15,271 nt of DNA from Flavobacteriaceae bacterium UBA5544 (GCA_002426755.1 DINI01000034.1:5081-20351); one strand, 5' to 3'. Numbered from the stretch's first letter, positions 5,584 through 14,315 are shown. Made by a program: numbers and translations. The notes: generated by a model not told the origin, from the letters alone.

Positions 5584-6531
5584 ATGCCTATGGAAAACTA
5601 TCCATACATGAATGGCGCAGTGCCCCAGGTGAATGGCGCTGCCACCAATGGTGTGGTACACAATGGTATCGCTTCCAACAGTGCGCTTTATGCGGCTGTG
5701 AAACAGGCTCCTACAGCACCGGCTGTAGTGGAACCAAATGTAAATGTTGAACCCCAATTTTCTGAACCTGAAGGAAAGGTGAAGAACGTACGTAAATCTC
5801 GAAGCGGCGAACCCGAAACAGGCCTTGCTGTGAACCTACGTAACTTTGAAACGGTGATTGAAGCCGTAGAGGGATGGGAGGACGCCTATGTGGCCCCTAC
5901 CGAACTGTACGAGCTGGAACACCTGACCGAAGTGCAGGAGGCTGTTGCCGAAGCCATGGAAACCGAACGTGTGGTGGCTATTGACAAGAGCTATGCGGTG
6001 GCTGTACAGAAGCTAGCTTTTGACGGCTTGAAAAAAGACTGTACTATGGCCTTCAATTATTTTGAAGTAAGTGGTGCAACTGCTGAGGAGATTGAACTTG
6101 CAAGACATTACAACTTTTTATTGCAGGGAAGACGTATCACCAAACTTAAAGGGAAGACTCTTGACAAACCTCGCAAAAGCCCAAGTCGTTTGGGTTATGT
6201 GAACCAGGTGAAGAATTTTGATCTGTTTATTAAAACGCTTGAAAAGTCTGGTGTGTACACCAACGCTCAAGGTCGTATTACGTTGGTTGCCATGTTGGCA
6301 AAGTTGGCAGAGATGCGGGCTGCTGTAAAGGCTGTACGCAAGACCAATAACCAACTTGACAATGCGCAGTACAACCGTGACGTGCTGATGTATAAGATGG
6401 TGACCGGGATGGTATTCTTGGCCTATGGTGTGAAGAAAACGGCTTTGTCGTTATTTGGGTCTCGTGACCCACGCTACAAGCAGGTTAGTAAAATCAGGTT
6501 TTATTTGCCGCCTAATTACAAAAACCTGTAA
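5584..6531 (+). CDS. Bacteroidota-specific protein of unknown function
   Basis: A 315-residue protein. Residues 1 to about 75 are a low-complexity Asn/Ala/Val/Pro-rich stretch, probably disordered. From about 78 the sequence becomes helical, with two halves: about 80-190 (NLRNFETVIEAVEGWEDAY onwards) and about 205-315 (LGYVNQVKNFDLFIKTLEK onwards). The end, TGMVFLAYGVKKTALSLFG followed by YKQVSKIRF, matches the closing signature of a family of uncharacterised helical proteins common and multi-copy in Bacteroidota. No catalytic motif, signal peptide or membrane segment is seen. The long disordered head appears unusual for that family. Base composition is noticeably richer in GC than the array beside it. 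The start may be Met1 or Met3 (5590). It is monocistronic, with a terminator directly downstream. Confidence 0.75.
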   Translation: MPMENYPYMNGAVPQVNGAATNGVVHNGIASNSALYAAVKQAPTAPAVVEPNVNVEPQFSEPEGKVKNVRKSRSGEPETGLAVNLRNFETVIEAVEGWEDAYVAPTELYELEHLTEVQEAVAEAMETERVVAIDKSYAVAVQKLAFDGLKKDCTMAFNYFEVSGATAEEIELARHYNFLLQGRRITKLKGKTLDKPRKSPSRLGYVNQVKNFDLFIKTLEKSGVYTNAQGRITLVAMLAKLAEMRAAVKAVRKTNNQLDNAQYNRDVLMYKMVTGMVFLAYGVKKTALSLFGSRDPRYKQVSKIRFYLPPNYKNL

Positions 6532-6553
6532 AGTAGCATACCTTGGAACTGAC

Positions 6554-6586
6554 AAAACCACTTGTTGAAAAAATGAGTGGTTTTTT
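6554..6586 (+). terminator. Rho-independent terminator
   Basis: AAAACCACT (6554-6562) and AGTGGTTTT (6576-6584) form a 9-bp stem over a 13-nt loop, followed by T residues. It lies 22 nt after the stop at 6531, so it ends the transcript of the unknown gene. The A-rich 5' side would also let it work in part on the other strand. Confidence 0.75.
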
Positions 6587-6728
6587 ATATTTATGGATTG
6601 GGTATTTTGATTTAGGTGTGCAGTTAGTAGGTACAACAATGGGATTTGGATTATCAACGTAAAGTTTTAAAGATTCAGCCATACTATGTATCTTTCCTAT
6701 ACGTTTACATTATATATATTATGTTATC

Positions 6729-7592
6729 ATGAAAGTCCTAAAATCATTTTTACTTTATATCTTGATTGTTTCTGCCGTCGCTTGCAGCAGTAACAGCTCT
6801 GACGATAGCAACAACCCTACATTGGATGCGTCGCAGTATTACGAAGAACTGAACATATCTTATGGAACTGATAGCGACCAAAAATTTGACCTTTACCTTC
6901 CTCCAAATCGCAGCAATGAAACGAAAGTTCTCATTTTAATTCATGGCGGTGGATGGTCTGGTGGCGACAAAGCGGACATGAATGGGTTTAAGGATATCAT
7001 TCGGCAAGATTTACCTAATGTAGCGATTGTGAACATCAACTATCGCTTGGCGGATGAAAACAATAGTCCTTATCCAATGCAAATTGAGGACATTACCTCT
7101 ATAGTCAATTATCTAAACTCTATTGATGAAGACTACGTATTTTCTGATGACTATGGATTTATTGGCGTGAGCGCAGGTGCTCATCTCTCCATGTTATGGT
7201 CGTATGCGTTTGATACCAATAACCATTCAAAAATGGTCTGCAGTATTGTTGGACCGACCAATTTTACAGACCCAGCCTATCTGGAAAGCACAGACCCAAA
7301 CATTCAGGCATTTATGGATTTATATGGTGTAGGTGCTACGACTGATTTTTTAGAGGAAGTCAGTCCTTATCATAGGGCGAGCACTTCGTCCCCTCCCACA
7401 ATTCTTTTTTATGGTGGCCAAGACCCGTTGATTCCAACGAGTCAAGGTACGGATATGAGAGACCAACTGAATGCACTAGGTGTGACGAATGAATTCACCT
7501 TATATCCAGACGCAGGACATGGTTGGGTTGGGTTGGAACTATTGGATACATGGACAAAACTTAAGCTATTTACACAGACACATTTAGAGTAA
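6729..7592 (+). CDS. Lipoprotein alpha/beta-hydrolase (esterase, HGGGW type)
   Basis: A 287-residue serine hydrolase. Residues 1-18 are a lipoprotein signal and C19 is the lipidated Cys, followed by a Ser/Asp/Asn-rich tether (20-31). This suggests attachment to the outer membrane. The catalytic core has the oxyanion motif HGGGW (72-76), the nucleophile elbow GVSAG (Ser148), the acid Asp232 in GGQDP and His264 in DAGHGW: a full triad in the order expected for the esterase/lipase family related to hormone-sensitive lipase and BD-FAE proteins. The substrate is an ester, possibly acetylated sugars given the glycogen-binding-like protein two genes on, but this is inference. It begins about 140 bp after the preceding terminator. 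The next gene starts 39 bp after its stop, so co-transcription is possible. Confidence 0.88.
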   Translation: MKVLKSFLLYILIVSAVACSSNSSDDSNNPTLDASQYYEELNISYGTDSDQKFDLYLPPNRSNETKVLILIHGGGWSGGDKADMNGFKDIIRQDLPNVAIVNINYRLADENNSPYPMQIEDITSIVNYLNSIDEDYVFSDDYGFIGVSAGAHLSMLWSYAFDTNNHSKMVCSIVGPTNFTDPAYLESTDPNIQAFMDLYGVGATTDFLEEVSPYHRASTSSPPTILFYGGQDPLIPTSQGTDMRDQLNALGVTNEFTLYPDAGHGWVGLELLDTWTKLKLFTQTHLE

Positions 7593-7609
7593 AAGAATGT
7601 AACATTTAC

Positions 7610-7617
7610 TAAATTTG
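7610..7617 (+). promoter_or_regulatory. Possible internal -7 element (TAAATTTG)
   Basis: A perfect match to the Bacteroidota -7 consensus TANNTTTG, 14 nt before the ATG at 7632. No clear TTG element sits about 20 bp upstream, so it is a weak call. If real, it would give the protease gene a start of its own with a very short leader. Confidence 0.25.
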
Positions 7618-7631
7618 AGAGTCTTAATGAT

Positions 7632-8594
7632 ATGGGGAAGCGTTTACTCTTAATGTTGTTTTATGCTGTCGCAACCAATTGCCTTTTTGCAGGAAATCCG
7701 TTGGACCCCTTTATATTTCCCAAAGCTGAAGTTCTAAACGATTATACCACACGTATTCCTTTCAAACTTATTGACCATCTTATCGTGGTGGAAGCCGAAC
7801 TTTTAGGCAAAAAAGGCAATTTTATCATTGATACAGGTTCTGAAACGTTGATTCTCAATAAAGTTCACTTTAAAGCTTTTGACCCTTATTATAAAAAATC
7901 CAAAGAAACATCTGGAGTCATCGATTTAGTGGACAATCCGTTGGAGAAACAGTTGAAGGAATTTGTGATTCAAAATTTAACTTTGACCAATAAAACGTCT
8001 GACGTTATTGACCTGTCGCACATCGAAATCAGCAAAAAAATGAACCTTTTGGGCATCATTGGTTACAATATTCTAAAAGATTATGAAGTGTTCATTGATA
8101 TGTATCTTAACCAGATAACGCTTTCAAAAGTCGATACCAAAGGCAATAAATTGGACACCAAGGTATATTTGGAAAAAATTGTGGATAGTATTGATTTTAA
8201 GTTGAATAAACACACCATTGTCCTCGAAACCTTTGTGGACCAATACAAAGTCAATTTTGGATTGGACACAGCTGCAGAGTATAACCAATTGAACAAAAGC
8301 TCCAACAGAAAAATCCTGAAATTCTTTCATCCGACAAGACGATTGAAATTAACTGGTGCGAGTGGCAAGGAAATTGAAGTTTTGGCAGGGAAATTGCAAC
8401 GCGTAAAGTTAAGTGAAACCATCATGTTTGCACCAATGGCAACCGTCTTAACCAATTTGAACAAAATGAATGAAGCCTTTGGCACTTCATTGGACGGCAT
8501 TCTGGGCTATGAATTTTTCAAGCAAAAAAGAACCATCATCAATTATCAAAAGGAAAAGCTTTATTTTGTAAATTATCCTTTGATTCAACAATGA
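7632..8594 (+). CDS. Exported two-lobed retropepsin-like aspartic protease
   Basis: A 320-residue protein with an N-terminal signal peptide (hydrophobic 5-20, cleavage near A20). Lobe 1 (about 38-168) has the catalytic motif FIIDTGS (D67) and the family's LGIIGYNIL strand (140-148) followed by FIDMYLNQITL. Lobe 2 (about 172-316) repeats the plan: VNFGLDTAAEYNQL (D212, DTA in place of DTG) and LDGILGYEFF (287-296) followed by TIINYQKEKLYF. Known: many retropepsin-like domains work as homodimers with one Asp each; here both halves are in one chain, as in pepsin. Lobe 1 is intact. Lobe 2 has lost the Gly of the triad but kept the Asp. The cellular substrate is unknown. The stop overlaps the next start by 4 bp (ATGA), so the two are translationally coupled. 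Confidence 0.85.
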   Translation: MGKRLLLMLFYAVATNCLFAGNPLDPFIFPKAEVLNDYTTRIPFKLIDHLIVVEAELLGKKGNFIIDTGSETLILNKVHFKAFDPYYKKSKETSGVIDLVDNPLEKQLKEFVIQNLTLTNKTSDVIDLSHIEISKKMNLLGIIGYNILKDYEVFIDMYLNQITLSKVDTKGNKLDTKVYLEKIVDSIDFKLNKHTIVLETFVDQYKVNFGLDTAAEYNQLNKSSNRKILKFFHPTRRLKLTGASGKEIEVLAGKLQRVKLSETIMFAPMATVLTNLNKMNEAFGTSLDGILGYEFFKQKRTIINYQKEKLYFVNYPLIQQ

Positions 8595-9559
8595 AAAAGT
8601 CAATCATACATACCGTCATTGTTTTATTCGTCTTGACGAGTCTGTCAGCGTTTGCCCAAACCAATACGGTTAAAGGATATACCATTGAAGGTGACGAGGT
8701 TGTTTTTACCTTCAACAAAAAGGATTACAAAAAAGCCACCCGAGATGCTGACAATCATCAAAAGGATTTTGACGATTTGGACATCGAAAATGTAGTCGTT
8801 TCTGGAAATTTCAATAATTGGTCGAAAGATAAATGGCGCATGAACAAAATTGATGAGAACACTTATCAATTGCGGAAAAAGCTTTCAGATTTCACCGATG
8901 AATTTACTTGGGAATTCAAATACGTCATCAATAACGAGTTTTGGGCCGAACCCTCAAATAAAGACCCTAACATCACCCGAGCGGTTCAAAATGGTCACGA
9001 ATTGAATACGTATAACTTGAAATTATTTACCGCATATCCAGACCAAAATGGAAATGTCCGCTTTAGATTGCGCGGTTATGAAAATGCCAGAAAGGTCATT
9101 GTTTCCGGAACTTTCAATCGATGGGATGAAGAGTTATTCCGCATGTATAAAATTGAGAATGGTTGGGAAATTATTCTAAAATTGAAACCCGATGATTACG
9201 AATATCGTTTTATAGTTGATGGTCATTGGATGGAAGACCCAACGAATCCTGACAAAGTTGTAAATGAGTATGGAGAATACAATTCACATCTTGGCGTCAA
9301 AAAACGTGTCACCTTTCAGCTCAAAGGCTATGAAAATGCTAAAAACGTAGTGTTGGCAGGCAGTTTTAATGATTGGGACGAACGGTATTGCCAAATGGAA
9401 AAAAATGAGGATGGTGTTTGGACCTACTCACTTCCGTTATCTGGCGGAAAGCATCATTATAAATTTATTGTTGATGGCAATTGGATTGTGGACCCTAACA
9501 ACTCCGTTAGGGAATATGATAATGATGGCAATATCAATTCCGTTTACATGGTCAAATAG
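8591..9559 (+). CDS. Secreted protein with three CBM48/AMPK-type glycan-binding-like domains
   Basis: A 322-residue protein with a signal peptide (hydrophobic 5-20, cleavage near AFA/Q, 20-23). It holds three tandem immunoglobulin-like modules of the early-set, AMPK glycogen-binding/CBM48 type. Module 1 (about 33-145) has VVVSGNFNNW; module 2 (about 153-235) has VIVSGTFNRW; module 3 (about 238-322) has VVLAGSFNDW. Each continues to a Y/WxFK/RxxV(D/N)..W.xDP segment. No enzyme domain is present, so binding or scaffolding of alpha-glucan or another glycan is the likely role; real sugar binding is inferred. It overlaps the aspartic protease gene by 4 bp. Its stop codon abuts the stop of the convergent helicase gene (9559/9560) with no gap, leaving no room for a terminator between them. 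Confidence 0.87.
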   Translation: MKKSIIHTVIVLFVLTSLSAFAQTNTVKGYTIEGDEVVFTFNKKDYKKATRDADNHQKDFDDLDIENVVVSGNFNNWSKDKWRMNKIDENTYQLRKKLSDFTDEFTWEFKYVINNEFWAEPSNKDPNITRAVQNGHELNTYNLKLFTAYPDQNGNVRFRLRGYENARKVIVSGTFNRWDEELFRMYKIENGWEIILKLKPDDYEYRFIVDGHWMEDPTNPDKVVNEYGEYNSHLGVKKRVTFQLKGYENAKNVVLAGSFNDWDERYCQMEKNEDGVWTYSLPLSGGKHHYKFIVDGNWIVDPNNSVREYDNDGNINSVYMVK

Positions 9560-11875
9560 TTATCCAAGAACATCCAACTTTGCAAACCGCAGCAATAATT
9601 TTTTAACACCGCCATGTTCAAAATTGATTTCTGCTTTGGTATCTGCACCAACACCTTCAATTTTCAAGACTTCACCCTTTCCAAAACGCATGTGTTCCAC
9701 CACATTCCCAACAGCCAATTTCCCATCAAACAGATTCGTATTCGGACTTCCAACGGATTTCCCAATCGGCTTTAATTTAGCTGGTGGAATGAATTTGGGC
9801 GGCTTTTCTTCTGCCTTTCGTTTTATTGGTGGCTTAAAACGGATTTGATTTGGCTCTATGTCTCCAAAAATATCTGCGGACAACATGGGATTGAATCGTC
9901 TGTCATCAATGGGTGTGAGTATTTCTAGGAATTCATCATCAATTTCCTCAATAAAACGGCTTGGTTCGGCATCAATTAATTTTCCCCAACGATAGCGTGA
10001 CATCGTGTAGGTCAAATAGGCCTGTTTTTCTGCTCTTGTCAAAGCCACATAAAACAAACGTCTCTCCTCCTCCAACTCGCTTCTAGTATTCATACTCATC
10101 GCACTTGGGAACAAATCTTCTTCCATCCCAACAATATATACATAAGGAAATTCCAAGCCTTTCGCCAAATGAATGGTCATCAAGGCGACGCGGTCGTCAT
10201 CACCTTTATCATTGTCCATATCGGTTGCCAAAGCGACATCTTCCAAAAATTCGGTAATGCTTCCAGTGGCATCCGCCAATTCCTTCTGCCCTTCCACAAA
10301 ATCCTTGATACCGTTGAGCAACTCCTCTATATTCTCCATCTTGGCGATGCCTTCCGGCGTACCGTCATTATTATATTCCCGAATGATTCCAGTGACTTTG
10401 GTTACTTGGTCCGCCAATTCAAAGGCATTCGCTGTTTGATTGATGACCTGAAAACTCTCAATCATGGTCACAAAATTCTGCAGCTTATTCTTTGTGGCCG
10501 AATTGATATTGATATCCAACTTCCCAATGTTCTTCATGACATCAAAAATGGAACGGTCGTACTCATTTGCAGCCACAATCAATCTATCAATCGTGGTCTG
10601 ACCAATACCTCGCGCTGGAAAGTTGATGACACGTTTTAATGCTTCCTCATCCGCTGGATTGATGACCAATCGTAAGTAAGACAGCACATCCTTGATTTCC
10701 TTTCGTTGATAAAAAGAGAGACCTCCATAAATTCGATAGGGTATGTTTTTCTTTCGCAAGGCATCTTCCATCGCTCTCGATTGCGCATTGGTACGATACA
10801 AAATTGCAAAATCGGAATGTTTCATCTGATTTTCCATCTTGTTCTCAAAGATGGAACTCGCCACAAAACGCCCTTCATCACCATCAGTCATCAGACGGTT
10901 GACTTTTATTTTGTTTCCTTCATCATTGGCAGTCCAAACGATTTTATCAAGCTTGGTTTTGTTCTTATCAATGACGGAATTGGCAGCATTGACAATGTTT
11001 TTAGTGGAACGGTAATTTTGTTCCAATCGATAGACATTCACATCATCATAATCGCGTTGAAAGTTCAGGATGTTGTTGATATTTGCTCCACGAAAGGCAT
11101 AAATGCTTTGCGCATCATCACCTACCACGCAAATGTTTTGATATCTATCTGACAAAGCGCGCACTATCAAATATTGAGAATGGTTGGTATCTTGATACTC
11201 ATCTACCAAAATGTAGCGAAAACGATGTTGGTATTTTGCCAACACATCAGGAAAACGCGTGAGCAATTCGTTGGTTTTCAATAACAAATCATCAAAATCC
11301 ATGGCACTAGCCTTAAAACATCTATCTACGTAGTTTTTATAGATTTCTCCCAAGCGTGGACGCTTTGCCATCGCATCAGCTTCAATCAATTCCGGATTCT
11401 GGAAATAGGCTTTGACCGTTATCAAACTATTTTTATAGGATGAAATTCTGGAATAGACCTGTTTGTATTTATAAATGTCCTTGTCCAGGTTCATTTCCTT
11501 GATGATGGACGAAATCAGCCGTTGGGAATCTTGGGTATCGTAAATAGTGAAATTATTGGGGTATCCTAGCTTATCAGCTTCAATACGGAGAATCTTTGCA
11601 AACACCGAGTGAAATGTTCCCATCCACAGATTTTTTGCCTCGCTCGGGCCGACAATATCCGCGATTCTGGACTTCATTTCCTTTGCAGCCTTGTTGGTAA
11701 AAGTCAAGGCCAAAATATTAAATGGGTCCACCCCTTCGCTCATCAAATAGGCAATACGAAAGGTCAATACCCTGGTTTTACCGGAACCTGCTCCAGCTAT
11801 TATAATCATTGGGCCATCTTTTTGCAAGGTTGGCGCCAATTGTGCGTCGTTTAACTGACTTAAATACTTCTCCAA
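9560..11875 (-). CDS. uvrD: ATP-dependent DNA helicase, UvrD/PcrA family
   Basis: A 771-residue superfamily 1A 3'-5' helicase used in DNA repair and replication-fork clearing. Motifs in order: Q motif (LNDAQ, 8-12), Walker A AGAGSGKT (27-34), motif Ia LALTFTNKAAKEM (55-67), Walker B VDEYQDT (224-230), motif III VVGDDAQSIYAFRGA (250-264), motif IV LEQNYRS (284-290), motif V TIHLAKGLEF (567-576) and motif VI EEERRLFYVALTRA (602-615). A C-terminal Tudor-like segment follows (about 720-771, RFGKGEVLKIEG). Length is normal. The start is a TTG codon (11875-11873). An in-frame TGA lies two codons upstream and the N-terminus fits the family, so no ATG is available. It follows the AsmA-like gene after 97 bp on the same strand. 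PcrA and UvrD cannot be told apart here. Confidence 0.95.
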   Translation of the reverse strand: MEKYLSQLNDAQLAPTLQKDGPMIIIAGAGSGKTRVLTFRIAYLMSEGVDPFNILALTFTNKAAKEMKSRIADIVGPSEAKNLWMGTFHSVFAKILRIEADKLGYPNNFTIYDTQDSQRLISSIIKEMNLDKDIYKYKQVYSRISSYKNSLITVKAYFQNPELIEADAMAKRPRLGEIYKNYVDRCFKASAMDFDDLLLKTNELLTRFPDVLAKYQHRFRYILVDEYQDTNHSQYLIVRALSDRYQNICVVGDDAQSIYAFRGANINNILNFQRDYDDVNVYRLEQNYRSTKNIVNAANSVIDKNKTKLDKIVWTANDEGNKIKVNRLMTDGDEGRFVASSIFENKMENQMKHSDFAILYRTNAQSRAMEDALRKKNIPYRIYGGLSFYQRKEIKDVLSYLRLVINPADEEALKRVINFPARGIGQTTIDRLIVAANEYDRSIFDVMKNIGKLDININSATKNKLQNFVTMIESFQVINQTANAFELADQVTKVTGIIREYNNDGTPEGIAKMENIEELLNGIKDFVEGQKELADATGSITEFLEDVALATDMDNDKGDDDRVALMTIHLAKGLEFPYVYIVGMEEDLFPSAMSMNTRSELEEERRLFYVALTRAEKQAYLTYTMSRYRWGKLIDAEPSRFIEEIDDEFLEILTPIDDRRFNPMLSADIFGDIEPNQIRFKPPIKRKAEEKPPKFIPPAKLKPIGKSVGSPNTNLFDGKLAVGNVVEHMRFGKGEVLKIEGVGADTKAEINFEHGGVKKLLLRFAKLDVLG

Positions 11876-11972
11876 AACTCATCAAATTTTCAAGCTGTGA
11901 ATTTAACCAATGCTTTACTTTTTAGAGGTGGATTTTATGAATAATTATAAACAATCTGAAGAAAAAAGAACG

Positions 11973-13541
11973 CTATTTTTTACCGTTTCCAGTCATTGCA
12001 CTTAATAAACCAGCCCTTGCATTGAGCCATAAAAAATTAAACACCGACTTGGTCTTGTCGCGCTCTATATCCGTTTTATAACCTTCACGGAAATTATCAT
12101 CGGACTTTTCAGTGTCCTTCTTAATAAATAAATTCGCAATAGCCGAAAGAAACTTATTCTTCCCTTTTCCATCCTTATCCAGCACCGCAACTTTAAAATC
12201 ATCATAATTTGTGCGTAAATCCACAGTTGAATTTTGAAAATTACCATCAATTGTAAAATAGGTTTTCAGCAATTCACCTTCGAACATTACCTTGAGGTTG
12301 GGTTCGGAAAAAGGATTCAAATCCTGTGCAGGCAAACGTCCGACTTCTGCTTTGAAAATAAATTGGTCGTTGACATTATTTACATCAAAATACCAGTTGA
12401 CATTTATAGGCGTTGATTTCATAAAAATGGCATCAATATCAATGGTTGTCTTTTCGGATGAAGAAAACGTGTTACCCAGATTTTTGATTGTTGCATTAAG
12501 CTCTGTAAACGAAATCAGACCTGCCGAACTTTCGGGTTTTACCTTTTCAGAATAATTAATAGTGGCGTTTTCTAACAAAACTTCACTTAAAGTTAAATCA
12601 AAATTAAGATTACGCAACATATTACTATACAATAGTTTAGTAGATAAATCATCATTGATTAATTTATTGCGATAAATATTCATTTTTGGCTCATTGAACA
12701 CTACGTTAGGGCAACTCAAATAAAATATGGAATCTTGCCTAAAACCAAAATCTTGATTCACAAAAGCGATAGAATTAATGTGTATATCAAAATGGTCACG
12801 CTCCACAGGAATTATACGGGACAATTCTTGTTTGGAATATTTGGTATATAATTTCAAGCTATCGAAGGACATGTTTTTATTTGAGATCTGCGATTTTCCG
12901 ACTTTCAAGTTGTCGTATTCATTCAGTTGATAAAACAATGCTTCTAAAACCAAATTGTAATCCGAGAACGTGAATGGAATCTTTTGATTAACAGTGTCAC
13001 TGTTCATATCAATTGTTTTGAGATGAAAATCAAAATCTTTCAGCTGAAACAACAACGAATCTGTTGCAAAATCGAGCATTGACATCTCACCTTTCGTAAT
13101 CTCAAAATTACCTATATGAACCGCCTGATTGAGCTTTTTGACGTTTTTAGATTGATACGCCCTCTTCTCAATCAATTTATTATAGTGGTAAATGATATTT
13201 GGCTCACTGATAAGGATCTCTTTGATGCTAATTTTGTCATTAAAAAGGTAATCCCAATACCCAATACCAGCAATATCAATCGAAGACATTTGATTTGTAA
13301 GGTTTATGCTGTCTGTCGTTTTCCCATAAACAGTAAGTTTAGGACGAACCAACTTCAAACTACCCTTCATTACACTCAAATCTAAATCTTGATAATCCAC
13401 CTTAATGTTTTCGGGCAAGGATTTGGAAAGAAAGTTTTCTATTTTGGAAGTCAGTACATTCTGGGCAATTACGATTCCAACAATTCCCAAGATCAGAATA
13501 GAAGTTAGGCATATAAGAGCAATTTTCAGTCGTTTCCCCAT
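11973..13541 (-). CDS. AsmA-like membrane-anchored envelope protein
   Basis: A 522-residue protein with one N-terminal membrane anchor (about 5-27, basic MGKRLK before it) and a long beta-rich periplasmic part. Features typical of AsmA/DUF748-type proteins are the early SKIENFLSKSLP segment after the anchor, a following strand-rich region (KVDYQDLDLSVMKGSLKL, near 48-65) and IKEILISEPNI (near 105-115), which resembles the 'latest base' strands of this superfamily. Known members are bridge-like proteins of the AsmA/TamB/YhdP group linked to lipid transport or outer-membrane homeostasis. The role here is inferred and the assignment is by pattern only. The C-terminal tail (NFLWLNARAGLLSAMTG) is hydrophobic with a short basic end. 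It precedes the helicase gene by 97 bp on the same strand and is divergent from the gene at 13791. Confidence 0.65.
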   Translation of the reverse strand: MGKRLKIALICLTSILILGIVGIVIAQNVLTSKIENFLSKSLPENIKVDYQDLDLSVMKGSLKLVRPKLTVYGKTTDSINLTNQMSSIDIAGIGYWDYLFNDKISIKEILISEPNIIYHYNKLIEKRAYQSKNVKKLNQAVHIGNFEITKGEMSMLDFATDSLLFQLKDFDFHLKTIDMNSDTVNQKIPFTFSDYNLVLEALFYQLNEYDNLKVGKSQISNKNMSFDSLKLYTKYSKQELSRIIPVERDHFDIHINSIAFVNQDFGFRQDSIFYLSCPNVVFNEPKMNIYRNKLINDDLSTKLLYSNMLRNLNFDLTLSEVLLENATINYSEKVKPESSAGLISFTELNATIKNLGNTFSSSEKTTIDIDAIFMKSTPINVNWYFDVNNVNDQFIFKAEVGRLPAQDLNPFSEPNLKVMFEGELLKTYFTIDGNFQNSTVDLRTNYDDFKVAVLDKDGKGKNKFLSAIANLFIKKDTEKSDDNFREGYKTDIERDKTKSVFNFLWLNARAGLLSAMTGNGKK

Positions 13542-13740
13542 GTCATAAAGATATACTTTTAGGGCAATATAATTTCAAATATTAGTTTTGAAAATTAACT
13601 GTCTTGAACGATTCTTTAACGCTTTTAGCAAGTGCGACGCTCAAATAACAACAATCCGACACATACACAAACGTTGAAATAAATGCATTCAGATAGAAAG
13701 CGGTTTAAGCGATTATCGTCTTGGAGTCGTCAAAAATTCC

Positions 13741-13771
13741 TTGTAAAGTTTATAAAAAGACCTTATGTTTG
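13741..13771 (+). promoter_or_regulatory. Bacteroidota sigma-ABfr-type promoter
   Basis: TTG at 13741-13743 and TATGTTTG at 13764-13771, separated by 20 bp, match the Bacteroidota consensus TTTG/TTG - 19-21 bp - TANNTTTG. Transcription would begin near 13778, giving a leader of about 12 nt before the ATG at 13791. The rest of the divergent intergenic region (13542-13740) shows no clear mirror promoter for the AsmA-like gene; the nearest match on the minus strand, TAATATTTG near 13583, is off consensus. Confidence 0.7.
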
Positions 13772-13790
13772 ATAAACTAAATCTAACTTC

Positions 13791-14312
13791 ATGAATTCTG
13801 AAAGAATAATCGATGTTTTCTTATTTGCAATCCCGGCGTTAATCACCGGGTTAATAGCCTACTATTTTTTTAAGGAACACACAAAAAACGAAGATGGCCG
13901 CCGACGGTATTTACTTCACAAAGATATGCAAGTCAACGCCATGCCTTTGCGCCTACAAGCGTATGAGCGAATGGCGATTTTTTTAGAGCGCATTACACCA
14001 TCCAAATTATTAATTCGAGTTGCACCAATATCTTCAAATAAAGAAGATTATGAATCTTTACTTATAGCAAGCATTGAACAAGAATTTGAACACAACTTAT
14101 CTCAACAAATCTATTTGACGGATGATTGTTGGAACATCATAGCAGCCGCAAAAAACGCCACAATTCAACTCATCAGAAAAGCAAGTCTTCTTGAAAAAAC
14201 AGACACGGCGAATAAGTTAAGAGAAGTAGTTTTGACGGAAATGATGGAGAAACGAGCTCCGAGCGATGCAGCGCTTTCTTTCATCAAACAAGAGGTGAGC
14301 GAAATGTGGTAA
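13791..14312 (+). CDS. Small single-pass membrane protein, flavobacterial, unknown function
   Basis: A 173-residue protein with one N-terminal membrane segment (about 8-26, FLFAIPALITGLIAYYFF) followed by a basic stretch (KNEDGRRRYLLHK), so the main domain is probably cytoplasmic. The rest is mainly helical: RLQAYERMAIFLERITPSKL (54-73), a central EFEHNLSQQIYLTDDCWNII block (near 98-118) and a C-terminal Glu/Lys-rich helix. The pattern is familiar from conserved single-copy proteins of Flavobacteriaceae, but I know no function. It has a good promoter of its own 20 nt upstream. Its stop lies 3 bp from the stop of the convergent patatin gene. Confidence 0.75.
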   Translation: MNSERIIDVFLFAIPALITGLIAYYFFKEHTKNEDGRRRYLLHKDMQVNAMPLRLQAYERMAIFLERITPSKLLIRVAPISSNKEDYESLLIASIEQEFEHNLSQQIYLTDDCWNIIAAAKNATIQLIRKASLLEKTDTANKLREVVLTEMMEKRAPSDAALSFIKQEVSEMW

Positions 14313-14315
14313 AAC

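Noticed and set aside
10169..10639. Plus-strand frames opposite the helicase
   Set aside because: Shadow frames of a clear UvrD/PcrA gene; they carry no motif of their own.
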